Assembly (NCBI RefSeq): GCF_023715445.1
Contig: NZ_JAMBOD010000001.1
Span: 62,001 to 126,000 of the forward strand
Direction: 5' to 3'
DNA: 64,000 bases
Origin: Fictibacillus nanhaiensis
GTDB lineage: Bacteria > Bacillota > Bacilli > Bacillales > Fictibacillaceae
Positions within the stretch are counted from its first letter, which is position 1. Each line of letters starts with the position of its first letter. The notes beneath the pieces were generated by a model, which was not told the DNA's origin, made no database searches, and saw only the letters and a list, made by a program, of their open reading frames with translations. Positions 34,995 to 43,691 of this stretch are shown in pieces. The position numbers and the translations under genes were made by a program.

Positions 34995-36422
34995 ATGCCG
35001 GTTGTAAATGGATTATTTAAACCTAAGAAACATTGGAAAGAGTACGAACTTTGGAAAGATGTGACTGAAGAGCAATGGAATGATTGGCTATGGCAGCTGA
35101 CCAACACAATCAGAAATTTAAACGATCTAAGAAAAGTCATTAACATGACACCTGAGGAAGAAGAGGGAGTAAAAATTTCTACTATGACAATTCCTTTAAA
35201 CATTACTCCTTATTATGCATGGCTAATGGATCAAGACGATTCCAGATGTCCGATTCGCATGCAATCTGTACCTATTGGAAAAGAAATCTTAAAGACGAAA
35301 TATGATTTAGAAGATCCTCTGCATGAAGATGAGGATTCACCAGTACCTGGACTTACGCATCGCTATCCTGATCGTGTTCTGTTTTTAGTTACAAATCAAT
35401 GTTCCATGTACTGCCGTTATTGTACGAGAAGAAGATTTTCAGGACAAATAGGGATGGGTGTTCCTAAAAAACAGCTTGATGCCGCAATAAATTATATCAG
35501 AAATAATCCGCAAGTTAGAGACTGCTTAATCTCTGGTGGTGACGGATTATTAATCAATGACAATATTTTGGAATATATTCTAAAGAACCTAAGAGAAATT
35601 CCGCATCTGGAAATTATCAGGATCGGAACAAGAGCGCCAGTCGTGTTCCCGCAAAGAATTACTGAAAATCTATGCAATATCCTGAAAAAATATCATCCAG
35701 TCTGGCTGAACACGCATTTTAATACATCTTTAGAGATTACAGAAGAATCAAAAAGAGCTTGCGAAATGCTGGCTAACGCCGGGGTTCCTGTAGGCAACCA
35801 ATCTGTAATTCTAGCAGGAATCAATGACAGTGTACCGATCATGAAGAAGTTAATGCATGACCTTGTAAAAATAAGAGTCCGGCCTTATTACATCTATCAG
35901 TGTGATCTATCAGAGGGAATTGGGCATTTCCGCGCACCTGTATCAAAAGGTCTTGAAATTATAGAAGGACTTCGAGGGCATACATCGGGATATGCTGTAC
36001 CAACATTCGTGGTTGATGCTCCTGGAGGCGGAGGGAAAATTGCTGTTCAGCCGAATTATTTAATCTCTCAATCTCCTGAAAAAGTCGTTCTGAGAAATTT
36101 TGAAGGTGTTATAACATCCTATCCTGAACCACAAAATTATCAAGCTGGAAGAGCAGATGCTTATTTTAATGAAGTAATGGGAACGAATCACATCAAACCT
36201 GCGATTGGTGTATCCGCACTTATGCGTGATGAAGCGTTCAACCTGGTTCCACAAGGACTTAAGCGATTAGAAAGAAGAGAAGATTATGGGGCAAATCCTG
36301 AACATAGTTCATTAAAAGATAAACGGGATAAACGGGACGTATTGAAAGAGAAAAAATTTAAATTCGAACAAGAAAAAAACGCAGGAGTTTCTTTGCCGTC
36401 TGAAGAACAAAAGAATGCATAA
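34995..36422 (+). CDS. kamA: L-lysine 2,3-aminomutase
   Basis: KamA (AblA, YodO) is a radical SAM/PLP enzyme that converts lysine to beta-lysine. The 475-residue protein has the cluster motif CSMYCRYC with Cys136, Cys140 and Cys143. PLP binding is expected in the region VPTFVVDAPGGGGKIAV. The N-terminus, with HWKEYELWKDVTEEQWNDWLWQ, is typical of the Bacillus type, and the C-terminus is long and charged. It starts at ATG 34995 behind AAAGGAGG. It opens the sigma-54-driven operon. With ablB it makes acetyl-beta-lysine; with the genes downstream it may feed beta-lysine into degradation. Confidence 0.96.
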   Translation: MPVVNGLFKPKKHWKEYELWKDVTEEQWNDWLWQLTNTIRNLNDLRKVINMTPEEEEGVKISTMTIPLNITPYYAWLMDQDDSRCPIRMQSVPIGKEILKTKYDLEDPLHEDEDSPVPGLTHRYPDRVLFLVTNQCSMYCRYCTRRRFSGQIGMGVPKKQLDAAINYIRNNPQVRDCLISGGDGLLINDNILEYILKNLREIPHLEIIRIGTRAPVVFPQRITENLCNILKKYHPVWLNTHFNTSLEITEESKRACEMLANAGVPVGNQSVILAGINDSVPIMKKLMHDLVKIRVRPYYIYQCDLSEGIGHFRAPVSKGLEIIEGLRGHTSGYAVPTFVVDAPGGGGKIAVQPNYLISQSPEKVVLRNFEGVITSYPEPQNYQAGRADAYFNEVMGTNHIKPAIGVSALMRDEAFNLVPQGLKRLERREDYGANPEHSSLKDKRDKRDVLKEKKFKFEQEKNAGVSLPSEEQKNA

Positions 36423-36436
36423 GAATGGAGGACAAC

Positions 36437-36709
36437 ATGAAGTGTTTATGGTGTGAAAATAATAATGCCGAACAGACAGCGCGTACTGGATATTGGGAAC
36501 TTCCAGATGGCTCAAGAGCAGTCGAAATAACTGTGATCCCTTCTGTATCCTGCTCTTCATGCGGCATAGAGTACCAAGAAGACCAAGTTGTTGATGAAAT
36601 TGAAGATCAGCTCATGCTTATTGATACAAAGAAAATGGACTCTTCAATATCTTATTCGGATCTCATGAATATTCCAAGATTTTTAAAGAAGAATTATTTT
36701 AAGCTTTAA
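36437..36709 (+). CDS. YokU-family zinc-ribbon protein
   Basis: This 90-residue protein has two Cys pairs, CLWC at the N-terminus and CSSC at about 36-39, forming a probable zinc ribbon like the antitoxin-type YgiT/MqsA N-domain. It starts at ATG 36437, with GGAGG directly before. An in-frame ATG 12 bases earlier precedes that site. The C-terminal half is acidic then basic (VVDEIEDQLMLID, NIPRFLKKNYF). YokU-type proteins often occur beside kamA. The role is unknown; a regulator or a zinc-dependent partner of the lysine pathway are both possible. Confidence 0.75.
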   Translation: MKCLWCENNNAEQTARTGYWELPDGSRAVEITVIPSVSCSSCGIEYQEDQVVDEIEDQLMLIDTKKMDSSISYSDLMNIPRFLKKNYFKL

Positions 36710-36784
36710 CATCACATAGAGGAAGGAAATGTCTTTTACACATTGGCATTTCCTTTTCAACCTCACGAGGAAGGAGCCTTTTTT

Positions 36785-38152
36785 ATGAGAAAATCACATC
36801 TCATTAAACCGGTTCTAGGAAACGATTACCCTGTTATCAGTCATGGTAAAGGAATCTATCTTTATGACAAGGAAGGAAAGCAGTATATTGATGGATCATC
36901 AGGCGCTATAACAGCAAATATTGGGCATGGTGTGGATGAAATCGCCGAGGCCATGTGGAATCAGGCAAAACACGTATCTTTCGTTTACAGGTCACAGTTT
37001 ACCAGTGATGCTGCAGAACTGCTTGCTGAAAAACTTGCTGAATGTGCACCAGGAGATTTGAATTCAGTTTTCTTCGTTAATAGTGGTTCTGAAGCGACCG
37101 AAACAGCATTAAAGATTGCGGTTCAATACTTTCAGGAAAAAGGAATTTTCACGAAAACAAAAGTCTTATCAAGATGGACCAGCTATCACGGTATAACACT
37201 CGGAGCTTTATCCATGTCAGGGCATCAGCTCAGAAGACAGCGATTCACAACACTCCTGGAAGATTTCCCTGTTGCACCGGCACCCTATTGCTATCAATGT
37301 CCATTAAAAGATACGTATCCCGGATGCGGTGTCAGATGTGCAGATGAACTCGAAAACATCGTTCAGGCAATTGGTGCAGAGCAGATAGCTGCTTTTATCG
37401 TTGAACCTGTTATTGGCGCTTCAGGAGGAGCCATTGTTCCCCCTAAGGAGTATTACTCAAAAATTAGAGCGATCTGCGATAAGTATGACATATTAATGAT
37501 TGCTGATGAAGTAATGACTGGAATGGGAAGAACCGGAAAAATGTTTGCGATGGAACACTGGGGAGTCATTCCTGACATCATTGCGCTCGGAAAAGGGATG
37601 AGTGCAGGGTATACACCTATGGCAGCGACCCTTGTTTCAGACAGAATTATGATTGCCATTGAATCTGGAAGCAAAATTGTGATGAGCGGCCATACATTTA
37701 GCGCTAATCCTCAGTCAGCAGCAGCCTGTCTTGCTGTATTGCATTATATGGAGAAAAACAACCTGCAGGAAAATGCAGCTCTAATGGGAGATTATCTGCA
37801 AAACCACTTGCAGCGTCTACAATGGAAATATTCATTGATTGGTGATGTAAGGGGAAAAGGACTGTTATGCGGACTTGAGTTTGTTAAAGATCCGATGACA
37901 AGAGAACCTTTTGAGCTTACTAATAAAATTACTGAACGATTGATTTCAATCTGTTTTGAAAAAGGTTTGCTTGTATACCCAGCGGTCGGTGGGGTAACTG
38001 GTTTCTCTGGAGATGCTATTCTTGTTTCTCCGCCATTAACGGTAACAAAGGAACAGATCAATGACATCATAGATATGCTTGACCAGTCAATTAGTCAATT
38101 AACAAATGAATTAATTTCTGAAGGTGTTTATATTACAGAAGCCACGAGCTGA
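36785..38152 (+). CDS. yodT: Class III aminotransferase of the beta-lysine cluster (YodT-like)
   Basis: This 455-residue PLP enzyme of the omega-amino-acid transaminase type has SHGKGIYLYDKEGKQYIDGS, FVNSGSEATETALKIA, DEVMTGMGRTGKMFAMEHWG and the PLP lysine in ALGKGMSAGYTPM. It also has a Cys-rich insertion, YCYQCPLKDTYPGCGVRC (about 178-195), as in YodT relatives. It starts at ATG 36785 behind GAGGAAGGAG. It probably transaminates beta-lysine or its derivative before the CoA-transferase and deacylase steps. It is one of two class III aminotransferases in the operon. Confidence 0.88.
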   Translation: MRKSHLIKPVLGNDYPVISHGKGIYLYDKEGKQYIDGSSGAITANIGHGVDEIAEAMWNQAKHVSFVYRSQFTSDAAELLAEKLAECAPGDLNSVFFVNSGSEATETALKIAVQYFQEKGIFTKTKVLSRWTSYHGITLGALSMSGHQLRRQRFTTLLEDFPVAPAPYCYQCPLKDTYPGCGVRCADELENIVQAIGAEQIAAFIVEPVIGASGGAIVPPKEYYSKIRAICDKYDILMIADEVMTGMGRTGKMFAMEHWGVIPDIIALGKGMSAGYTPMAATLVSDRIMIAIESGSKIVMSGHTFSANPQSAAACLAVLHYMEKNNLQENAALMGDYLQNHLQRLQWKYSLIGDVRGKGLLCGLEFVKDPMTREPFELTNKITERLISICFEKGLLVYPAVGGVTGFSGDAILVSPPLTVTKEQINDIIDMLDQSISQLTNELISEGVYITEATS

Positions 38153-38166
38153 AAGAGGTGTGGGAG

Positions 38167-38898
38167 ATGGCACAAAAGGTGAATAAAGAAATTTCCTTAG
38201 AGAGTGCATCTCAATATTTTTTTAACGGAATGTCACTTATGGTCGGTGGATTTGGAGGGGTAGGTGCTCCTCCTTCTTTAGTTAATCTTATTTTAGAAAA
38301 GAATATTCAAGATATTTTTCTCATTAGCAACGATACTGGGTTTCCGTGGATCGGACCTGGCAAACTGATAACTGAAAAGCGGGTAAAAAAGCTGATTGCA
38401 TCACATATTGGTTCAAATCCTGAGGCGGGAAAGCAAATGCAGGAAGGATTTTTGGAAGTAGAATTTGTCCCTCAAGGAACACTAGCAGAAAAAATCAGAG
38501 CAGGTGGAATGGGACTCGGCGGTATTTTAGTAGATGTAGGTCTGGGTACAGTTGTTGAAGCAAATAAAGAAAAAGTACTTGTTAACAGTAAAGAATATAT
38601 GATCGAGACAGCTTTAACCGCAGATGTTTCAATTGTTTATGCAAAAAGAGCAGATCGGTATGGAAACCTTATTTATGACAAAAGTGCCCGGAACACAAAT
38701 CCCTTAGTGGCCACTGCCGGGCAAATTACGATTGCTGAGGTAGAAGAGATTGTGCCAACTGGTTCATTGAATCCCGAAGAAATCGTTACTCCAGGAGTAT
38801 TTGTTGACTTCATCATTCAAAGTAAAGGGGTGGACTGGAAATGGGTTTGGGAATTGAAACGAGGCACAGAATCGCCAGAAGGGCAGCACTCGAAATAA
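38167..38898 (+). CDS. yodS: CoA-transferase, alpha subunit (YodS-like)
   Basis: This 243-residue protein is the alpha subunit of a 3-oxoacid CoA-transferase-type enzyme. It has GMSLMVGGFGGVGAPPSLV at the N-terminus and SHIGSNPEAGKQM further on. It starts at ATG 38167 with GTGGGAG before it, and the beta-subunit gene begins inside its 3' end. That overlap of 58 bases indicates translational coupling. The pair would move CoA between acyl chains in the degradation of beta-lysine-derived acids, as proposed for B. subtilis yodT-yodS-yodR-yodQ. Specificity cannot be read from the sequence. Confidence 0.9.
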   Translation: MAQKVNKEISLESASQYFFNGMSLMVGGFGGVGAPPSLVNLILEKNIQDIFLISNDTGFPWIGPGKLITEKRVKKLIASHIGSNPEAGKQMQEGFLEVEFVPQGTLAEKIRAGGMGLGGILVDVGLGTVVEANKEKVLVNSKEYMIETALTADVSIVYAKRADRYGNLIYDKSARNTNPLVATAGQITIAEVEEIVPTGSLNPEEIVTPGVFVDFIIQSKGVDWKWVWELKRGTESPEGQHSK

Positions 38899-39503
38899 AA
38901 GATGGAATGACTGTAAATCTGGGTATCGGAATTCCAACACTTGTTGCAGATTATATCCCCAAAGATCTACATATAATGCTTCATACTGAAAATGGAATAT
39001 TAGGAATGGGCGGCTCACCCGCACAGGGAGAAGAAGACGGTAACTTATCTAATGCAGGTGGTTACCCGGTTACAATACATCCAGGTGCATCTTACTTTGA
39101 CAGTGCTACAGCATTCGGAATTATCCGCAAAGGACTCCTTGATTTCACAATATTAGGAGCACTTGAAGTCAGTGAGAAAGGTGATATCGCAAACTGGATT
39201 GTTCCTGGTAAGCGTGTACCCGGAATGGGTGGTGCCATTGATCTTGCACAAAAAGCCAAAAAAGTCGTCATTCTTATGAATCATACCGATAAGTTTGGAA
39301 ATCCAAAGATAGTAAAAAACTGTTCTCTTCCTTTAACCGTAAAAGAAGGGGCGCATATGATCATTACCGAAAAAGCGGTTTTTCAGTGTGTAAATGGCCA
39401 ATTGTTTTTAAGAGAAATAATGAATCCATATTCAGTAGATGACGTTTTAAGAACGACTGGTGCTGCAGTTATTGTTGATGAGAAAGTCTCTGTATTTCAA
39501 TAA
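38841..39503 (+). CDS. yodR: CoA-transferase, beta subunit (YodR-like)
   Basis: This 220-residue beta subunit carries the active-site glutamate in TENGILGMGGSP (about 51-62), which forms the CoA thioester. MTVNLGIGIPTLVADYIP and GLLDFTILGALEVSEKGDIANW are also conserved. It starts at ATG 38841 within the alpha-subunit gene, with AGGGG about 12 bases upstream. The deacylase gene follows after 20 bases. It works only with the alpha subunit. Confidence 0.9.
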   Translation: MGLGIETRHRIARRAALEIKDGMTVNLGIGIPTLVADYIPKDLHIMLHTENGILGMGGSPAQGEEDGNLSNAGGYPVTIHPGASYFDSATAFGIIRKGLLDFTILGALEVSEKGDIANWIVPGKRVPGMGGAIDLAQKAKKVVILMNHTDKFGNPKIVKNCSLPLTVKEGAHMIITEKAVFQCVNGQLFLREIMNPYSVDDVLRTTGAAVIVDEKVSVFQ

Positions 39504-39523
39504 GTGTGAAAAGGAGGTCAGTT

Positions 39524-40786
39524 ATGCTTCTTAAAGAAAAAATCTCAAATTGGCTATTAAAAGAACAAGAAAGTGCAATACATTTTTTACAGAAAACGGT
39601 ACAAGAAGCCAGTACTACAGGAAACGAAACAGGCGTTCAACAGTTGATAGCCAAAAAGCTTGAAGAAATGGGATTAGAAGTGGATATGTGGTATCCAGAT
39701 GGAGAAGAGCTTGCAAACCATCCTTACTTTTGTGCCAGCCGAACTGATTTCAGCAGCAGTCCAAATGTTGTAGGCATATGGCGTGGCAGAGGAAACGGGC
39801 GTTCTCTTGTACTTAATGGTCATATTGATGTCGTGCCAGAGGGGGATCTGAAACAATGGGATGACCATCCCTATAGCGGGAAGATCATCGATGGAAAACT
39901 ATATGGGCGCGGGTCTACCGATATGAAAGGCGGAAATCTTTCGCTTCTCCTTGCTATTCAAGCGTTAAAAGAAACAGGAACGGTTTTAGATGGAGATTTG
40001 TTTTTTCATAGTGTAATAGAAGAAGAGAGCGGAGGGGCAGGTACACTTGCTGCTGTACTTAGAGGGTACACTGCAGATGCAGCCATAATACCGGAACCGA
40101 CAAATATGAAAATATTCCCGGCTCAACAAGGATCCATGTGGTTTAAACTTACGGTAAAAGGTAAGGCAGCACATGGCGGTACTCGTTATGAAGGGGTCAG
40201 TGCTATTGATAAAACAGCTATTGTACTGGAGGCGATCAAAGAACTAGAAACAAAACGGAACAAAAATATTACTGACCCACTATATAGGGATATACCGATT
40301 CCGGTACCTATTAATGTAGGAAAAATATCAGGAGGCAATTGGCCGTCATCAGTTCCTGATACAGTTCAAGTTGAAGGTAGAATTGGTGTTGCTCCGAATG
40401 AAACATTAGAAGATGTGAAAAAGGAGTTAGAAGACTATCTTTCTAGTATTCAGGATTCTTGGTTGTTAGAGCATCCTGTTGCAGTAGAATGGTTTGGCGC
40501 TCAATGGCTGCCGGGATCTATTGAAACCGATCATCCACTTATGAGCTCCCTCATCAAAAACTTTGAACATGTTAAAAAACAAAAGCCTGTTATAGAAGCT
40601 TCACCTTGGGGGACGGATGGAGGGCTTCTATCACTAGCAGGAAATACACCTTCTATTGTTTTTGGTCCGGGTGTAACTGCTGTAGCTCACTATCCAAATG
40701 AGTATATTGAGATTTCTAAGATTATAGAAACTGCAGAAATCATTGCTTTAACCATTTATGACTGGTGCGGGGGGAGAAACGAATGA
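39524..40786 (+). CDS. yodQ: M20-family deacylase (YodQ-like)
   Basis: This 420-residue zinc hydrolase belongs to the ArgE/DapE/CPG2 family. Metal ligands are in NGHIDVVPEGD, STDMKGG and the catalytic glutamates of EEESGGAG. TDGGLLSLAG near the C-terminus is also typical. In the B. subtilis cluster it is thought to remove an acetyl group. Here it could deacetylate acetyl-beta-lysine or a product of it. It starts at ATG 39524 behind AAAAGGAGG. Its stop overlaps the next start (ATGA). Confidence 0.88.
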   Translation: MLLKEKISNWLLKEQESAIHFLQKTVQEASTTGNETGVQQLIAKKLEEMGLEVDMWYPDGEELANHPYFCASRTDFSSSPNVVGIWRGRGNGRSLVLNGHIDVVPEGDLKQWDDHPYSGKIIDGKLYGRGSTDMKGGNLSLLLAIQALKETGTVLDGDLFFHSVIEEESGGAGTLAAVLRGYTADAAIIPEPTNMKIFPAQQGSMWFKLTVKGKAAHGGTRYEGVSAIDKTAIVLEAIKELETKRNKNITDPLYRDIPIPVPINVGKISGGNWPSSVPDTVQVEGRIGVAPNETLEDVKKELEDYLSSIQDSWLLEHPVAVEWFGAQWLPGSIETDHPLMSSLIKNFEHVKKQKPVIEASPWGTDGGLLSLAGNTPSIVFGPGVTAVAHYPNEYIEISKIIETAEIIALTIYDWCGGRNE

Positions 40787-42090
40787 AGAAATCTGATGAT
40801 TTGTTAAAAAGAAAAGAATTGAATGTACCTCGAGGACCTTTTAATACTGTATTGAATTTTCTGGATCATGCAGAGGGCAGTACAATGACGGATGTCGACG
40901 GTAACGAATATATTGATTTTGCCGGAGCAATCGGAACGCTAAATGTAGGACATTGTCCGCCAAGAGTCGTAGAAGCTTTAAAGAATCAAGTCGATAAATA
41001 CATCCATCCTTGTTTTCATGTCATGATGTATGAACCGTATATCAAGCTCGCTGAAAAATTAAATGAAATCACACCAGGGACTCATCATAAAAAAACATTC
41101 TTCTTAAACAGCGGGGCTGAAGCGGTTGAAAATGCCGTTAAAATAGCCCGTAAATTTACTGGAAGAAAAGCAATTATTTCATTTGAACGCGGCTTTCACG
41201 GAAGAACACTTCTTGCCATGTCACTTACAAGCAAAGTAAAACCATACAAGTTTGAGTTCGGACCTTTTGCTCCTGAGACCTATAAGATGCCATATCCTTA
41301 TTATTATAGAGATGACCGTAATACAGAAGAAACGGATGCAGCCATTTTAAACAAATTTGAAGACTTCTTTTTAGGTGAAGTTCCTCCTGAAGAAATTGCA
41401 GCTATTATTTTTGAGCCAGTACAAGGTGAAGGTGGTTTTGTAGTCCCTTCAAAAACATTTATAAAAGGTCTCAGACAGATTTGTGATAAATACAATATTT
41501 TATTAATAGCAGATGAAATACAAACTGGGTTCGGTCGAACAGGCAAAATGTTCGCAATGGAGCATTTTGATGTAATACCTGATTTAATGACAATGTCGAA
41601 AGCGATTGCTGCAGGGCTTCCTATCTCAGCGGTGACAGGAAGAGCTGAAATCATGGATGCTCCTGCACCAGGAGAGATTGGCGGAACATATGGCGGAAGT
41701 CCTCTAGGATGTGTAGCTGCTTTAGAAGTAATCGCTATGATTGAAGAAGAACAGCTGTTATCTAAAGCGAATAAAATTGGGGAAACCATACTCAATACCT
41801 TTAATAAATGGAAAGAACAATATGAATTTATCGGTGATGTTCGCGGTATCGGAGCAATGTGTGCGCTCGAAATCGTTAAGGATAAAACGACTAAAACACC
41901 TGATGCAGATAAAGCGAAAAAAATCATAGCTCTTTGCAATCTTAACGGTGTCGCCATTATGGGTGCTGGTCTTTATAGCAATGTAATTCGAATACTTTCT
42001 CCCCTTGTTATATCAGAAGAACAACTTCAAAAAGGACTTAGCATTATGGAGGCACAATTGAATCATATTAGTGAAACAGTATCCATGTAA
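40783..42090 (+). CDS. Second class III aminotransferase of the cluster (4-aminobutyrate transaminase-like)
   Basis: This 435-residue PLP aminotransferase of the GabT group has DGNEYIDFAGAIGTLNVGH, FLNSGAEAVENAVKIARKFTGR, FEPVQGEGGFVVPS, DEIQTGFGRTGKM and the PLP lysine in MSKAIAAGLPI. It starts at ATG 40783, overlapping the stop of yodQ by four bases. This puts it in the sigma-54 operon as its last gene before a terminator. It probably removes the remaining amino group of the beta-lysine skeleton or a 5-aminovalerate/4-aminobutyrate-like product. The exact substrate is open. B. subtilis lacks this gene at this position, as far as I recall. Confidence 0.88.
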   Translation: MKKSDDLLKRKELNVPRGPFNTVLNFLDHAEGSTMTDVDGNEYIDFAGAIGTLNVGHCPPRVVEALKNQVDKYIHPCFHVMMYEPYIKLAEKLNEITPGTHHKKTFFLNSGAEAVENAVKIARKFTGRKAIISFERGFHGRTLLAMSLTSKVKPYKFEFGPFAPETYKMPYPYYYRDDRNTEETDAAILNKFEDFFLGEVPPEEIAAIIFEPVQGEGGFVVPSKTFIKGLRQICDKYNILLIADEIQTGFGRTGKMFAMEHFDVIPDLMTMSKAIAAGLPISAVTGRAEIMDAPAPGEIGGTYGGSPLGCVAALEVIAMIEEEQLLSKANKIGETILNTFNKWKEQYEFIGDVRGIGAMCALEIVKDKTTKTPDADKAKKIIALCNLNGVAIMGAGLYSNVIRILSPLVISEEQLQKGLSIMEAQLNHISETVSM

Positions 42091-42098
42091 GAAATGAT

Positions 42099-42127
42099 TG
42101 ACCTTGCTGATTTTAGCAAGGTTTTTT
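42099..42127 (+). terminator. Terminator of the kamA operon
   Basis: ACCTTGCT / AGCAAGGT around a 6-base loop, followed by TTTTT. Confidence 0.88.
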
Positions 42128-42215
42128 AATTCCAAAAAATAGGATTACTTCATAAATATTCAAAATATTATGGTATTATTTGATAAGGGAGTGAAAGAAA
42201 CGAGGGGTTGAAATC

Positions 42216-43658
42216 TTGAATAATTGGAAAAAAGTGATTATCGGAACTTTGCTTTTTTCAGGCTTTGTTTTTTACACACAATATGAAAAAAATGCAGAAC
42301 CTGTTTGGAAGGTAGATGACAAAGAATTTACGGTTGTAAAGACTCTGCAAGAAGGAATGAATAGAGAGTACTCGAAATTTGAGGAATTACAACTTGTTGA
42401 TAAATATGGATTACTTCAAAAAGCAAACAAAACAGTTCAATTGAATGATGAGCTTCGTACTTTAAAATTCGAAAAGATCTGGAACATGCAAGGACGTTTA
42501 TACGTTTTTTACAGCGTCGATCTTAAAGAACGCGACAAGGATGAAAGGGACATCCCGCGTCTTACCATAAAGAAAATGAAGCTCTCTGCTAAAGACGGGA
42601 ATGAAGCAGTTTTTTCTGCAAGTGAAAACACAGGTATCCCAGGAACAAGAGACGAAGGTTTCGTATACAAACACAGGCTCTATCGATCTATAATGGTTGT
42701 ACCTAAGATCATCAATAATGATCAAATGGATTGGGACCTTTTGACAAAGACGAACAGAATTGAATTACAAGAAGTTGAAATGTCTGATAAGAATGGTGTC
42801 AAACCCATTAAAAATATGGCATTTAAAATTTCTTCGGAAAATTTATATTTAAAGGTACTAGAGTCTTCCTCAATAAATAAACAATTCACATACGCAAATA
42901 ACAAAAAAGTAGAAATTAATTCCTATGACGTATTGCTGTACGATCAACGTTTTTCTCTTGATATTCCGAATAACGATAAAGACCTTGTTGCGTTTTCTGG
43001 TTATATGAACGATCAAAACATGCCATTTACATGGGACATCATAGGTACAGAATCACAAGGGTATTACCTTCCGTTCTATGGAGATTTAGCTCAAAATGAA
43101 AATGAGGAAAAATCCATCACATTCAATAACTCTATTCATAAAAGTGATCAATCATACGCTTTTACAATTTCAAAAGAAGTTATTAGTCATTTCAACAAGA
43201 ATCCCAATCAGCCCTTCATAAAAAGTGAGGAAGTTTTTAATCAAAACAGCGTTAAAATCATCTATGAAGGTCTATCAAAATATAATGGAGGACCGACAAT
43301 AAAGGTTAGTGTTCTAACTGCCGGGGATAGCCCGAATATACTTCGATTTGTTCCTGAAAGTTATTATGGAGGAAATGATATTCCAGAAGAATACAAACGC
43401 AGCTTCCAAAAAAATCTTGTCACGATAATGAATGAAAAGAATGAAAAACTTGGCAACTTTGATATGTTAATCGACGAAACAGAATCAAAAACAACGTATT
43501 ATATTCATTTTTACAAAGAAGATATTAATGATGGTGCCATTAACCCTATACCAATTCCGGAAGAAAATCTAACGATTACCTTGTCTGACTTGGTGCATTC
43601 AAAGCCTTTGTCCTCACCTGTAACCATTAAATATACTGTACCTCCATTAAAAAAATAA
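42216..43658 (+). CDS. Unknown membrane-anchored extracellular protein, tandem paralogue 1
   Basis: This 480-residue protein has an N-terminal membrane segment (about 6-20) and a large, probably extracytoplasmic, beta-rich remainder. It starts at TTG 42216 a few bases after GAGGGG. It is a paralogue of the next gene. Shared blocks include QYEKNAEPVWKV after the membrane segment, YSVDLKERDKDERDIP (about 96-111) and YKHRLYRSIMVVP. No Cys lipobox or catalytic motif is seen. I do not recognise the family. It may be a cell-surface or envelope stress protein. The pair is preceded by the kamA-operon terminator and is probably its own operon. Confidence 0.75.
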   Translation: MNNWKKVIIGTLLFSGFVFYTQYEKNAEPVWKVDDKEFTVVKTLQEGMNREYSKFEELQLVDKYGLLQKANKTVQLNDELRTLKFEKIWNMQGRLYVFYSVDLKERDKDERDIPRLTIKKMKLSAKDGNEAVFSASENTGIPGTRDEGFVYKHRLYRSIMVVPKIINNDQMDWDLLTKTNRIELQEVEMSDKNGVKPIKNMAFKISSENLYLKVLESSSINKQFTYANNKKVEINSYDVLLYDQRFSLDIPNNDKDLVAFSGYMNDQNMPFTWDIIGTESQGYYLPFYGDLAQNENEEKSITFNNSIHKSDQSYAFTISKEVISHFNKNPNQPFIKSEEVFNQNSVKIIYEGLSKYNGGPTIKVSVLTAGDSPNILRFVPESYYGGNDIPEEYKRSFQKNLVTIMNEKNEKLGNFDMLIDETESKTTYYIHFYKEDINDGAINPIPIPEENLTITLSDLVHSKPLSSPVTIKYTVPPLKK

Positions 43659-43691
43659 TCAGTTGAATTTACTCGCAAAGGGGAAATTGGT

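Noticed and set aside
41304..41957. 217-codon open frame antisense to the second aminotransferase
   Set aside because: It is a mirror of a conserved gene, with no start signal and no family resemblance.
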